64,000 nt of DNA. Origin: Trujillonella endophytica (GTDB lineage Bacteria; Actinomycetota; Actinomycetes; Mycobacteriales; Geodermatophilaceae). Position numbers and translations under genes: made by a program. This document shows positions 44,912 through 54,104 of this stretch, in pieces (position 1 is the stretch's first letter; every line of letters begins with the position of its first letter). The notes under the pieces are model-generated. The model saw only the letters and a list, made by a program, of their open reading frames with translations, did not search any database and was not told the DNA's origin. The stretch covers positions 186,001-250,000 of the forward strand of contig NZ_JABGCI010000004.1 of assembly GCF_019799905.1 (NCBI RefSeq), in the 5' to 3' direction.

Positions 44912-46302
44912 GCGGCGGTCCCGTCCAGCAGGTCGGCCGCCAGCAGCTCCAGCCCGTAGGCACGGCTGGCCTTGACCAGCACCACGTCGCCGGGCACGAG
45001 CACCTCCGTCAGCAGCGCGCGGGCGGCAGCCCGGTCCGGCACGTGCACCGACCCCTCCCCGTCCCGGGCACCCGCGGCGCGGGCCCCGGTCGCTATCCCT
45101 ACCGCATCGGGGCCCACGGCCACGACGACATCCACGCCTGCGGCGACCGCGTCGCGCCCGAGCCGCTCGTGCTCGGCCGCCGCGCCCGGCCCCAGCTCCC
45201 CCATCGCCCCCAGGACGGCGATCCGGCGGGAGCCCGCCATCCCGGTCAGCGCGGCGAGCGCGGCACGCATCGACTCGGGGTTGGCGTTGTAGGCGTCGTT
45301 GACGACGACCACGCCGTCGGGCCGGCGGGTGACCTCCATGCGCCACCGGCTGCGCACCTGCGCAGCCGACAGCGCCGCGGCGACCGCGGCCGGCGTCATG
45401 CCCGCGGCGAGGGCGGCCCCGGCGGCGGACAGGGCGTTGGCGACCTGGTGCTCGCCGACCACCTGGAGGGTGACCGGGTGCTCCTCGCCGGCGGCGGCGA
45501 GGGTGAACGACGCCCGGCCCTCCCCGTCGAGCCGCACGTCGGTGGCGCGCACGTCGGCGTCGACGCCCCGCCCGGTGGTGAGCACGCGCGCGACGGTCCG
45601 GGGGGCCATGCCGGCCACCCGCGGGTCGTCGGCGTTGAGCACGGCGGTGCCGTCCTCGGGCAGCGCCTCCACCAGTTCGCCCTTGGCCCGCGCCGTGCCC
45701 TCCGGGGAGCCGAACTCGCCCAGGTGGGCCGACCCGACGTTGAGGACGACGCCGATGCGGGGCCGGGCGACGGCGCAGAGCCGGGCGATGTGGCCGGGGC
45801 CGCGCGCGCCCATCTCGAGGACCAGGTACCGGGTGTCGGCGTCGGCGGACAGGACGGTCAGCGGCAGGCCGATGTCGTTGTTGAACGAACCGGGCGGGCT
45901 GACCGTGGGGCCGGCCGCGGCCAGCACCTGGCCGAGCAGGTCCTTCGTCGAGGTCTTGCCCGACGACCCGGTGATGCCCAGGGTGACCAGGCCTCCCCCG
46001 GCCAGCCGGCCGTGCACCGCCGAGGCCAGCCGGCCGAGCGCGACGACGGTGTCCTCGACGACCACGCACGGCAGCGCGTCGTCCGCCCGGGTGGTCAGCG
46101 CGGCGACCGCGCCCGCGCCGGCCGCGACGCCCAGGTAGTCGTGGCCGTCGACCCGCTCGCCGGGGATCGCGACGAACAGGTCGCCGGGCGCCACGGTCCG
46201 CGAGTCGATCGTCACGCTGCCGGTCACCGTCACGCCGGCCGCTCCCGGGGCGGGCCGGCCACCGACGGCGTCGGCCACCTCCTGCAGCGTCAGGGCGATC
46301 AC
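44908..46302 (-). CDS. murF: UDP-MurNAc-tripeptide D-Ala-D-Ala ligase
   Basis: The 464-residue Mur ligase adds D-Ala-D-Ala to complete the stem pentapeptide. P-loop LGITGSSGKTSTKDLLGQVL, the SFNNDIGLPLTVL segment, LEMGARGPGHIARL, NVGSAHLGEFGS and NDAYNANPESMRAAL are diagnostic for MurF. Its GTG overlaps the murE stop (GTGA). Confidence 0.97.
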   Translation of the reverse strand: MIALTLQEVADAVGGRPAPGAAGVTVTGSVTIDSRTVAPGDLFVAIPGERVDGHDYLGVAAGAGAVAALTTRADDALPCVVVEDTVVALGRLASAVHGRLAGGGLVTLGITGSSGKTSTKDLLGQVLAAAGPTVSPPGSFNNDIGLPLTVLSADADTRYLVLEMGARGPGHIARLCAVARPRIGVVLNVGSAHLGEFGSPEGTARAKGELVEALPEDGTAVLNADDPRVAGMAPRTVARVLTTGRGVDADVRATDVRLDGEGRASFTLAAAGEEHPVTLQVVGEHQVANALSAAGAALAAGMTPAAVAAALSAAQVRSRWRMEVTRRPDGVVVVNDAYNANPESMRAALAALTGMAGSRRIAVLGAMGELGPGAAAEHERLGRDAVAAGVDVVVAVGPDAVGIATGARAAGARDGEGSVHVPDRAAARALLTEVLVPGDVVLVKASRAYGLELLAADLLDGTAA

Positions 46303-47843
46303 GGGGCGCCGACCCGGGAGAGCAGCTCGCGCAGGACCGCGCGGTCGTCGAACGGCGTCACCACTCCGGCGATCTCCTGACCCGTCTCGTGTCCCTTGCC
46401 CGCGACCAGGACCGTGTCGCCGGGCCGTGCCCGGGCGACGGCCTCGGCGATGGCCGCCCGCCGGTCCCCGATCTCCAGCACGGCGGAGCGCCGGTCCGCG
46501 GGCACCCCGGCGAGCATGGCGGCGCGGATGGCGGCGGGCTCCTCGGAGCGCGGGTTGTCGTCGGTCACCACGAGCAGGTCGCTGCCCGCGGCCGCGGCCG
46601 CGCCCATCGCCGGCCGCTTGCCGGGGTCGCGGTCGCCCCCGCAGCCGAGCACCGTGATCACCCGGCCCCCGGTGGGGCCGCGCAGCGCGGTCAGCGCGGT
46701 GGCCACGGCGTCGGGCGTGTGCGCGTAGTCGACGACGGCGACGAACGGCTGCCCGGCGTCCACCGGCTCCATCCGGCCGGGCACCACGGTCCCGGCGACG
46801 CCGCGCAGCGCGGTCTCCACCGGCACGCCGACGGCGTCGAGCAGGGCCACGGCCATCACCGCGTTGGCCACGTTGAACCGTCCGGGCAGTCGCACGCGGG
46901 CCGGCCAGGAGCGGCCGCCGGGGCCGTGCAGCGTGAAGGCGGAGCCACCGTCGGGGGCGACCGTCACGTCCGACGCCGTCCAGTCCGCCGGGCGGTTCCC
47001 CGAGCCGGCCACCGTGACCGCCGTCCGCCCGCCGAGCATGCCGGTCAGCCGGCGGCCGTGCTCGTCGTCGACGTCGACCACCTCGACGGCGGCGCGGCCG
47101 TCGAACAGCAGCGCCTTGGCCCGGAAGTAGTCCTCGAGGTCGCGGTGGAAGTCCAGGTGGTCCTGGCTGAGGTTGGTGAAGCCGGCCGCGGCGAACGGCA
47201 CGCCGCCGACCCGGCCGAGCACCAGGGCGTGGCTGGAGACCTCCATGACGACGGCCTCCACTCCCGAGCCGGCCATCCCCGCCAGCAGGGCCTGCAGCAC
47301 CGGTGCCTCGGGCGTGGTGCGCGCGCTGGGCAGGGCGGTCGGCTCGGCGCCCGGGAGCCAGGTGCGGGTCTGCACCGTGCCGATCAGGCCGGTGCCCCGG
47401 CCGGCGGCGGCCAGGCCTGCCTCGACCAGGTACGCCGTCGTCGTCTTGCCGTTGGTGCCGGTGATCCCGATCAGCTGCAGCCGGCGGGCGGGTTCGCCGT
47501 AGACCCGGGCGGCGACCGGGCCGAGCGCGGCGCGCGGGTCGTCGACCACGAGCACCGGCAGGGCCGGGTCGGTCACCGCGGCGTACCCCACGGGATCGGT
47601 GAGCACCGCGACGGCGCCGGAGGCCAGGGCGTCCACGAGGTAGGCGGCGCCGTGGGTGCGGGCCCCCGGCAGCGCGGCGTACAGGTCGCCGGGCCGCACG
47701 TCGGAGGAGGCGAGGGTGACGCCGGTGACGGGGGTCGCCGGGTCCCCCTGCACGGGGGCACCGACGAGGTCGGCCAGCTCGGCGAGGGGCAGCGGCGCGG
47801 TGCCCGCGGGCCGGGGCGCCGCCCCGGGCGCGGTCGGGGTCAC
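46299..47843 (-). CDS. murE: UDP-MurNAc-L-Ala-D-Glu meso-diaminopimelate ligase
   Basis: The 514-residue Mur ligase adds the third stem-peptide residue. The P-loop is LIGITGTNGKTTTAYLVEAG; FTNLSQDHLDFHRDLEDYF and YAHTPDAVATAL are standard. The VVTDDNPRSEEP motif, with DNPR, predicts meso-diaminopimelate as substrate, as in actinobacteria with A1-gamma peptidoglycan. The GTG at 47843 is chosen because GGAG precedes it; an ATG at 47870 is in frame and would add nine residues. The gene is separated from ftsI by hairpin A3. Confidence 0.96.
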   Translation of the reverse strand: MTPTAPGAAPRPAGTAPLPLAELADLVGAPVQGDPATPVTGVTLASSDVRPGDLYAALPGARTHGAAYLVDALASGAVAVLTDPVGYAAVTDPALPVLVVDDPRAALGPVAARVYGEPARRLQLIGITGTNGKTTTAYLVEAGLAAAGRGTGLIGTVQTRTWLPGAEPTALPSARTTPEAPVLQALLAGMAGSGVEAVVMEVSSHALVLGRVGGVPFAAAGFTNLSQDHLDFHRDLEDYFRAKALLFDGRAAVEVVDVDDEHGRRLTGMLGGRTAVTVAGSGNRPADWTASDVTVAPDGGSAFTLHGPGGRSWPARVRLPGRFNVANAVMAVALLDAVGVPVETALRGVAGTVVPGRMEPVDAGQPFVAVVDYAHTPDAVATALTALRGPTGGRVITVLGCGGDRDPGKRPAMGAAAAAGSDLLVVTDDNPRSEEPAAIRAAMLAGVPADRRSAVLEIGDRRAAIAEAVARARPGDTVLVAGKGHETGQEIAGVVTPFDDRAVLRELLSRVGAP

Positions 47844-47915
47844 GGGGCTCCAATCTACCGGCGGGCACATCGAGTCCCGCCGCTGGCGCGGTACGGCGCG
47901 GCGGGCATCCCTCGG

Positions 47916-47985
47916 CCCTGCTGCAGGGGCCCGCCGCGAGCCTGCGAGTGGTGGGGGGCAGCGGGGTCCTTCGAGGGGTCCTTCC
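47916..47985. repeat. Gene-end hairpin element A3 between ftsI and murE
   Basis: Directly after the ftsI stop (reading leftwards) come two AAGGACCCC motifs, then a hairpin. CCCTGCTGC and GCAGCGGGG arms pair with one mismatch around GCCGCGAGCCTGCGAG and GTGGTGGGG, the family A core. It may attenuate transcription from ftsI into murE. Confidence 0.7.
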
Positions 47986-49851
47986 TCAGCCGCCGAGGTC
48001 GAACTCCGGGCGGGCACTGCCCGAGGGCACGACGCCCCCGGCGGTGAGCACGTAGCGCATGACGTCGGCGAAGACCGGGGCGGCGACCTGCCCGCCCTCG
48101 GCGGAGCTGGTCGGGCGCTCGAGGTCGACCGCGACGACGTACTGCGGGTCGTCGGCCGGGGCGAAGCCGACGAACGTGGTCACGTAGCCGCCGCCGGCGT
48201 AGCACCCGCACTCGGGGTTGGCCCGCTGGGCGGTACCGGTCTTGCCGGCGACCCGGAAACCGTCGATCTGGCCGAGCGGGGCGGTGCCGCGCGGGCCGAC
48301 CACGGCCTCGAGCATGTAGGCCATGTCGGCCGCCGTGTCCTCGCTGACCACCCGGGTCGGCTGCGGCCGCTCCGCCGGGGAGACGGTGCCGTCGGCCGCG
48401 GTGACCGAGGAGACCAGGCGCGGCTCGATGCGGACGCCACCGTTGGCGATGGCCTGGTAGACCGACGCCATCTGCAGGGTGGTCACCGAGACGCCCTGGC
48501 CGATCGGCACGTTCGCCGCGCGGCTGGCGGTCCAGTCCGCCGACGACTCGAGGATCCCGGCGCTCTCGCCCGGCAGCTCGATGCCGGTGGTGCTGCCGAT
48601 GCCGAACGCCCGCAGGTACTCCTCGAGCCGTTCGTCGCCCAGCTCGCGGGCCAGCATGATCGTGCCGACGTTGCTGGACTTGGCGAGGATGCCGGTCACC
48701 GTGAGGTCGATCGGACCGTGGGGGCTGGCATCGCGGACCGTCGCGTCCCCGGCCGAGATGCTGCCGTCGACGGTGAGCACCTCGTCGGGGGCGGTGAGCC
48801 CCTCCTCGATCGCCCCGGCGAGCGTGACGGCCTTCATGACCGAGCCGGGCTCGAAGACCTGGGAGACGACGGGGTTGCCCAGCAGGTCCGGGTCGGTGCT
48901 GCGGGCCGCGCCGGGGTCGTACCCGGGGCAGCTGCCCATCGCGACGACCTCGCCGGTGTGCACGTCGAGGACGACCGCCGAGGCGCGCGTCGTCGCCCCG
49001 TCCCGGCACGCCTCGCCCAGCCGCTGCTCCATGACGTACTGGACGTCGGCGTCGAGGGTCAGCTGCACCGAGCTGCCGTCGACGGCCGGCGTCGACTCGT
49101 CGATCCCCGACGGGATCGGGTTGCCGCCGCTGCCCACCTCGACGCGGCGCTCCCCGTTGGCGCCGGAGAGCTGCTCGTCGAACCGCTGCTCGATGCCCGC
49201 CAGGCCGCCGCCGTCCCGGCCGATGAAGCCGACGACCTGGCCGCCGACGTAGCCCGCGGGATAGAGCCGCATCGGCTCGTCCTCGAAGAGGACGCCCGGC
49301 AGCTCGAGGTCCTCGATCTCGCTGACGGTCTCCGGGCTCACCTGGTGGGCGAGCTCCACGTACCGCCCGTCGCGCGAGAGGAGGTCCGTCAGGTCCGAGA
49401 CCGGGACGTCGAGCAGCGTGGTCAGCGCCAGCGCCGTCCGCTGCGGGTCGGCGACGAGCGAGGGGTCCGCGACGACGAGCGAGGCGTCCACCGTGTAGGC
49501 GAGCAGGTTCCCGTCGCGGTCGAGGACCTGTCCGCGCAGCGCCGCGATGTCGACGGTCCGCAGCCGGGCCTGGGAGGCGGCCTCGGCGTAGGCGCTGCCG
49601 TCCACGCCCTGGAGCAGCACCAGCTTGCCGGTGACCAGCAGCAGCGCTGCGGCGATGAACGCCATGCCCACCCGGAGGCCGCGGGCGGGCACGACCGGGA
49701 GGGTGTTGCGGCGGCGCCGGCCGGGGGCGCGACGCGGGACGAACGCGCCGGTCGCCGGGGACGGTTCGGGGTGCCGGCTGCGCACGGCGCGGCCGGGGAC
49801 CGCGCGCTCGCCGGCCCGCCGGCCGGGATTCGGGCGGGAGGGGGTGGACAC
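47986..49851 (-). CDS. ftsI: Septal transpeptidase FtsI (PBP3, class B penicillin-binding protein)
   Basis: The 621-residue class B PBP crosslinks septal peptidoglycan. After a ~55-residue Arg/Pro-rich tail and one membrane helix (GLRVGMAFIAAALLLVTGKL) comes the pedestal domain with RGQVLDRDGNLLAYTVD. The transpeptidase motifs are complete: SxxK in FEPGSVMKAVTLAG, SSN in LAKSSNVGTIML and KTG in RVAGKTGTAQRANPE. No PASTA domains. It starts at a GTG 2 bp after the FtsL-like stop. Confidence 0.97.
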   Translation of the reverse strand: MSTPSRPNPGRRAGERAVPGRAVRSRHPEPSPATGAFVPRRAPGRRRRNTLPVVPARGLRVGMAFIAAALLLVTGKLVLLQGVDGSAYAEAASQARLRTVDIAALRGQVLDRDGNLLAYTVDASLVVADPSLVADPQRTALALTTLLDVPVSDLTDLLSRDGRYVELAHQVSPETVSEIEDLELPGVLFEDEPMRLYPAGYVGGQVVGFIGRDGGGLAGIEQRFDEQLSGANGERRVEVGSGGNPIPSGIDESTPAVDGSSVQLTLDADVQYVMEQRLGEACRDGATTRASAVVLDVHTGEVVAMGSCPGYDPGAARSTDPDLLGNPVVSQVFEPGSVMKAVTLAGAIEEGLTAPDEVLTVDGSISAGDATVRDASPHGPIDLTVTGILAKSSNVGTIMLARELGDERLEEYLRAFGIGSTTGIELPGESAGILESSADWTASRAANVPIGQGVSVTTLQMASVYQAIANGGVRIEPRLVSSVTAADGTVSPAERPQPTRVVSEDTAADMAYMLEAVVGPRGTAPLGQIDGFRVAGKTGTAQRANPECGCYAGGGYVTTFVGFAPADDPQYVVAVDLERPTSSAEGGQVAAPVFADVMRYVLTAGGVVPSGSARPEFDLGG

Positions 49852-49853
49852 GC

Positions 49854-50678
49854 TCAGCCCCCGGTGCCGGTGCCGGTGCCTGGGGCGGGCGCGGGCGCGG
49901 GCACGGGTGGGGCCGGGGGCGGCGGAGGCGGCGGAGGTGCCTCCGCGGCCTCGGGGGTGCCGCGCAGCGTCGCGCTCCCGTCGGGGCCGATCACCAGGTA
50001 GCCGGCGGTCCCGGCGGGCACCAGACCGGCCGCGGCGGCGGCCGCCGCCATCGCGGCCGGCGTGCCGGCGGCGACCACCTGCTCCTGCAGCCGCTCGAGC
50101 CGCTGGGTGCGCTCGACGTTCTCGGCGCGCTGCTCCGTGGCGTTGAGCGAGCTGACGGCGATCGCGGTGTTGAGGAACAGCAGCGCCAGGGCGGTGCCCA
50201 GCAGGAGGCCGACCACGAGGAGGACGAACGGCGCCTTGCGGCGGGTGGTCGCCATCGCGGCGGTCGACCGTCGGCGCGGCTCGACGATCGCGGCCGGGGC
50301 GGCGGTCGGCACGACGCGCGGGACCGGGGCGGTCCGGCGGGTCCGCACCGCGCCGGCGCGCACGCGGGCGGAGTGCTCCCGGGCCTGCCTCGCCGCGGAG
50401 GCCGCGCCCGGCTCGTCCCCGGTCGACGGCCCGGGGGTCACGGGCGGGGTGGCCCGTGGCGGGGCGACCCGGGGCGGCGTGGTCCGAGGCGGGGTGGTCC
50501 GAGGTGCGGCGGCGCGAGGTGCGGCGGCGCGAGGTGCGGCGGCGCGAGGTGTGGCGGCGCGAGGTGTGGCGGCGCGAGGTGTGGACGCCCGCGTCGCGGT
50601 CGAGCCCGTACGCACACGTGCCGCGCCGGCCCGGGGCGCGTCGTCGTCGGGCCGTGGCGCTCTGGCGGTCGCGCTCAT
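49854..50678 (-). CDS. FtsL-like division protein with long Pro/Ala/Arg N-terminal extension
   Basis: The 274-residue protein occupies the ftsL slot between rsmH and ftsI. A single membrane helix (about residues 150-172, [19 protein letters not shown]) is followed by a short periplasmic coiled coil ([20 protein letters not shown]) and a C-terminal Pro-rich tail, the bitopic FtsL layout. The N-terminal ~145 residues are unusual: basic and low-complexity, with pentad repeats of the type APRAA and PPRTT encoded by a 15-bp tandem repeat. FtsL is poorly conserved, so the name rests on topology and position. Its ATG overlaps the rsmH stop. Confidence 0.8.
   Translation of the reverse strand: MSATARAPRPDDDAPRAGAARVRTGSTATRASTPRAATPRAATPRAAAPRAAAPRAAAPRTTPPRTTPPRVAPPRATPPVTPGPSTGDEPGAASAARQAREHSARVRAGAVRTRRTAPVPRVVPTAAPAAIVEPRRRSTAAMATTRRKAPFVLLVVGLLLGTALALLFLNTAIAVSSLNATEQRAENVERTQRLERLQEQVVAAGTPAAMAAAAAAAGLVPAGTAGYLVIGPDGSATLRGTPEAAEAPPPPPPPPAPPVPAPAPAPGTGTGTGG
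50501..50590. repeat. 15-bp tandem repeats inside the ftsL-like gene
   Basis: Five complete units of GAGGTGYGGCGGCGC start at 50501, 50516, 50531, 50546 and 50561, with a partial sixth at 50576. Three units have C and two have T at the variable base. Being 15 bp, they keep frame and encode Ala/Thr-Pro-Arg-Ala-Ala pentads on the other strand. Confidence 0.9.
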
Positions 50679-51718
50679 GCTGCCCTCCGGATGCGCTCGG
50701 CGGCGCGGACCCGGGCCGAGGCCGACCGGGGGTTGGCCGCCACCTCGGCCTCGGACGGCGCCTCGCCGCCACGGGTGACCAGCCGCAGGACCGGGCTCAG
50801 CTCCGGCACCGGCACTGGGAACTCCGGCGGCGTCCGGTCGGTGGCACCCGCGGCCAGCGCCTGCTTGACGATGCGGTCCTCCAGCGAGTGGAAGGTGATG
50901 ACGACGACGCGGCCTCCCACGGCCAGCGCGTCCAGCGCCGCGGGCAGCGCGCGCTCCAGCGCGCCGAGCTCGTCGTTGACCTCGATCCGCAGCGCCTGGA
51001 AGGTGCGCTTCGCGGGGTGGCCACCGGTGCGCCGCGTCGCCGCGGGGATGCTCGACCGCACGAGCTCGGCCAGCCGGCCGGTGCGGGTGAACGGCTCGGT
51101 GCGGCGTTCCCGCTCGATGGCGGCGGCGATCCGGCCGGCGAAGCGCTCCTCGCCGTACACGCGCAGGACGCGGGCCAGTTCACCGGCGCTGTAGGTGTTC
51201 ACCACCTCGGCCGCGGTGCGCCCGGCGGTGGGGTCCATCCGCATGTCGAGGGGGGCGTCGGCGGAGTAGCTGAAACCGCGGTCGGGCCGGTCCAGCTGGA
51301 GGGAGGAGACGCCCAGGTCGAACAGGACGCCCTGCACCTCGTCGATGCCGAGGGAGTCCAGGACCTGCGGCAGCTCGTCGAAGACGGCGGGGACGAGGGT
51401 GGCGCGGTCGGCGTGCCCGGCGGCGGCGATGCGGCGGGCGGCCTCCGCGCGGGCGTCCGGGTCGCGGTCGAGGCCGACGAGGCGGAGCTCCGGGTGGGCG
51501 TCCAGCATGGCCAGCGCGTGACCGGCCAGCCCGAGGGTGGCGTCGACGAGCACGGCGCCGGGAGCGGCGCAGGCCGGGGCGAGGAGTTCGGTGACGCGCT
51601 CGAGGAGCACCGGCACGTGCTGCGCGGCCCCCGAGGCAGACGTCGACGGCGCCGAGTCCTGCTCTGCCGACGGCGCCGAGTCCTGCGCGGGATGCCGCGC
51701 GGGCTCGCTGCTGCTCAT
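50675..51718 (-). CDS. rsmH: 16S rRNA (cytosine1402-N4)-methyltransferase
   Basis: The 347-residue SAM-dependent enzyme N4-methylates C1402 of 16S rRNA; historically mraW. Cofactor-binding motifs are [20 protein letters not shown] and [56 protein letters not shown] and [15 protein letters not shown] are family signatures. ATG at 51718 is preferred because GAGGAG lies 9 nt upstream; an in-frame ATG at 51760 lacks a site. The N-terminal ~30 residues are a variable Ser/Ala/Asp-rich tail. A long 371-bp leader separates it from mraZ. Confidence 0.95.
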   Translation of the reverse strand: MSSSEPARHPAQDSAPSAEQDSAPSTSASGAAQHVPVLLERVTELLAPACAAPGAVLVDATLGLAGHALAMLDAHPELRLVGLDRDPDARAEAARRIAAAGHADRATLVPAVFDELPQVLDSLGIDEVQGVLFDLGVSSLQLDRPDRGFSYSADAPLDMRMDPTAGRTAAEVVNTYSAGELARVLRVYGEERFAGRIAAAIERERRTEPFTRTGRLAELVRSSIPAATRRTGGHPAKRTFQALRIEVNDELGALERALPAALDALAVGGRVVVITFHSLEDRIVKQALAAGATDRTPPEFPVPVPELSPVLRLVTRGGEAPSEAEVAANPRSASARVRAAERIRRAA

Positions 51719-52089
51719 CGTCGGCTGCTCCTCGAACGGGTCGTGTGCGGGCTCGTCCATGGTGGCGTGGAGCGCGGCGTCGGCGGCGTCAGCGACCGGG
51801 CGGGTCGCCGATCGGCTGCTGCCGGTGGGACGGGTGGTGCAGGCGGTCTCCGGGCGCCCCGCGGAGCGTTCGCCTGGCGCCGGGGAAGTGCGTCAGGAGG
51901 GTGCTCCGCGGGGGCGCCGGAGTCCGCCGGGACCGGCCGGGAGGCCGGCTGGCGACGCGCCGAGGGGGCTCGGCGGCTCCGCTGGGTGGACCGAGTCGCG
52001 GGGAAGGCGACTCGGGCCGGGCCGGTCGAACCGCGGGGAAGGCGGCTCGTTCGGAGGGGGCGCGGAGGGGTGTCGCGGGGCGGTGCGGC
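51719..52089. promoter_or_regulatory. mraZ-rsmH intergenic leader with GGGGAAG hairpins
   Basis: No gene was seen in this 371-bp gap. Three GGGGAAG motifs occur in hairpin-like settings. CCGAGTCGC/GCGACTCGG (51991-51999, 52007-52015) is a perfect 9-bp stem with GGGGAAG as its exact 7-nt loop. CCGC/GCGG (52031-52034, 52042-52045), extended past one mismatch, holds the same loop. A third GGGGAAG lies in the loop of a 15-bp stem, GGCGCCCCGCGGAGC (51853-51867) with 51903-51918. In rsmH mRNA the loops read CUUCCCC. A role as terminator, processing or attenuation site is inference. Confidence 0.55.
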
Positions 52090-52524
52090 TCAGGACAGGG
52101 TCGGCATCCCCTCGCTCTCCATCGAGGCGTAGGCGGCTTCCTGCTCGGCGATGTAGGCGTCCCAGGTGGCGGCGTCCCAGATCTCGAAGCGCGTGTCGAC
52201 GCCGACGACGACGACGTCCCGGTCGAGGCCGGCGTACTCGCGCAGGCCGGCGGGGATGGTGATGCGGCCGGTCTTGTCCGGCTCGACCTCGACCATCGAC
52301 CCGAAGCTCATGCGGGCCCGCATCCGGGCCTCGGCGGTGTCCGACGGCGCCATGGCGGCGGCGGTGCGGCTCAGCTCGGCGACCCGGCTCATGGTGAGGC
52401 CGTAGACGCAGCGCTCCTGGCCCTTCTTGATCACCATGCCGTCCCCCACGAGCTCGCGGAAACGGACGGGGAGCGCGAGCCGGCCCTTCTCGTCGAGGCG
52501 CAACGGGTAGCTGCCGACGAACAC
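52090..52524 (-). CDS. mraZ: Transcriptional regulator MraZ
   Basis: The 144-residue protein is the conserved first gene of the dcw cluster and represses it in studied bacteria. Two SpoVT/AbrB-type DNA-binding repeats are visible: LDEKGRLALPVRFRELVG (about residues 10-27) and PDKTGRITIPAGLREYAG (about 82-99), each with the DxxGR core. The GTG is preceded by GGAGGTGATC, an almost full complement of the 16S 3' end. Its own operator-like boxes lie at 52583-52642. Confidence 0.97.
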   Translation of the reverse strand: MFVGSYPLRLDEKGRLALPVRFRELVGDGMVIKKGQERCVYGLTMSRVAELSRTAAAMAPSDTAEARMRARMSFGSMVEVEPDKTGRITIPAGLREYAGLDRDVVVVGVDTRFEIWDAATWDAYIAEQEAAYASMESEGMPTLS

Positions 52525-52582
52525 CGGATCACCTCCCCCATGAGTCCTCCCTGACATCCGCGGGGACCCCGGGACGGGCCCT

Positions 52583-52642
52583 GCCTCCCCACCGGGCCAC
52601 ACAGTAACCCACTGGGCCCCACTGGACACCACTCGACACCAT
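52583..52642 (-). promoter_or_regulatory. MraZ operator candidate: six in-phase 10-bp TGG boxes
   Basis: Read leftwards towards mraZ, six consecutive 10-bp units begin ATGGTG, GTGGTG, GTGGGG, GTGGGT, GTGTGG and GTGGGG, with exactly 10 bp between starts. MraZ is known to bind TGGGN-type direct repeats of this period upstream of its gene. The last unit ends 58 bp before the mraZ start. Six units is more than the three or four usually described. Confidence 0.75.
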
Positions 52643-52790
52643 GTCGTGACAGCTCTCCCCCACCGGTCCCCGCGCAGGTCACCGGCCTGCCCCGCGCAGG
52701 CCCCGGGGCGAGGTCCGAGGCGGACACCAGCCCCTCCACGCACCCGGGGAATCGCCGTGTGGAGCCCCCGAGGCGCGCCGTGGAGGCCGG

Positions 52791-52878
52791 GTGGGGCCCG
52801 GTGGGGTGCTGGGTGGGGCGCGGTGGGGCGGTTCGTGGGGCGGAGTGGGGACGCCGGTGGGACGCGGTGGGGACGGGA
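52791..52878 (+). repeat. Four 22-bp tandem repeats with two GTGGGG boxes each
   Basis: GTGGGG/GTGGGA boxes start at 52791, 52801, 52813, 52823, 52835, 52845, 52857 and 52867, so spacing alternates strictly 10 and 12 bp. That defines four 22-bp units, each GTGGG-N5-GTGGGG-N6 in form. They lie on the strand opposite to the mraZ boxes, in the orientation of the moxR operon. The run of GGGG blocks could also form G-quadruplexes. Confidence 0.8.
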
Positions 52879-52894
52879 GCGGACCGGGCGACCA

Positions 52895-52962
52895 CTCCTG
52901 CGGTCCTCCTCGTGCTCCTGCGGTCCTGCAGCACCGCAGGAGCACGAGAGACACCGCAGGAG
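52895..52962. repeat. Nested palindrome between the GTGGG arrays
   Basis: An inner perfect stem pairs 52909-52924 with ACCGCAGGAGCACGAG (52933-52948) around an 8-nt loop. An outer perfect 10-bp stem pairs CTCCTGCGGT (52895-52904) with ACCGCAGGAG (52953-52962). The outer arm repeats part of the inner arm, so alternative pairings are possible. Confidence 0.85.
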
Positions 52963-53011
52963 GGCGCGGAGCCGGACCGTCGAGACGGTGCGGGCGACAG
53001 CGTGGGCACCG

Positions 53012-53077
53012 GCGGGACGCGGTGGGGCGGCCGGTGGGACGCGGTGGGGCGCCCGGTGGGACGCGGGGTCCCGGCGT
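53012..53077 (+). repeat. Second block of 22-bp GTGGG repeats
   Basis: Boxes start at 53012 (degenerate GCGGGA), 53022, 53034, 53044, 53056 and 53066 (degenerate), again alternating 10 and 12 bp. The unit GTGGGACGCGGTGGGG is shared with the last unit of the block at 52791-52878. The block ends 56 bp before moxR. Confidence 0.75.
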
Positions 53078-53121
53078 GGACCTCGCCGTCCGGGAACGGG
53101 CAGCGTGTGGCCTGAGGCACG

Positions 53122-53127
53122 TACCGT
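53122..53127 (+). promoter_or_regulatory. -10 box of moxR (leaderless promoter)
   Basis: TACCGT lies 6 nt before the GTG of moxR. The spacing and the absence of a ribosome binding site fit a leaderless transcript. The upstream sequence where a -35 would lie joins the second GTGGG array. Confidence 0.45.
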
Positions 53128-53133
53128 GGGCCG

Positions 53134-54102
<969 letters not shown>

Positions 54103-54104
54103 CC

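Noticed and set aside
50501..50590. CRISPR-like array
   Set aside because: Units are contiguous 15-bp repeats without spacers inside a coding frame; no cas genes in the window.
50456..52132. Plus-strand 558-residue frame across ftsL/rsmH
   Set aside because: Antisense shadow driven by the 15-bp repeats and high GC; rsmH and the ftsL-like gene on the minus strand have clear motifs and overlaps.
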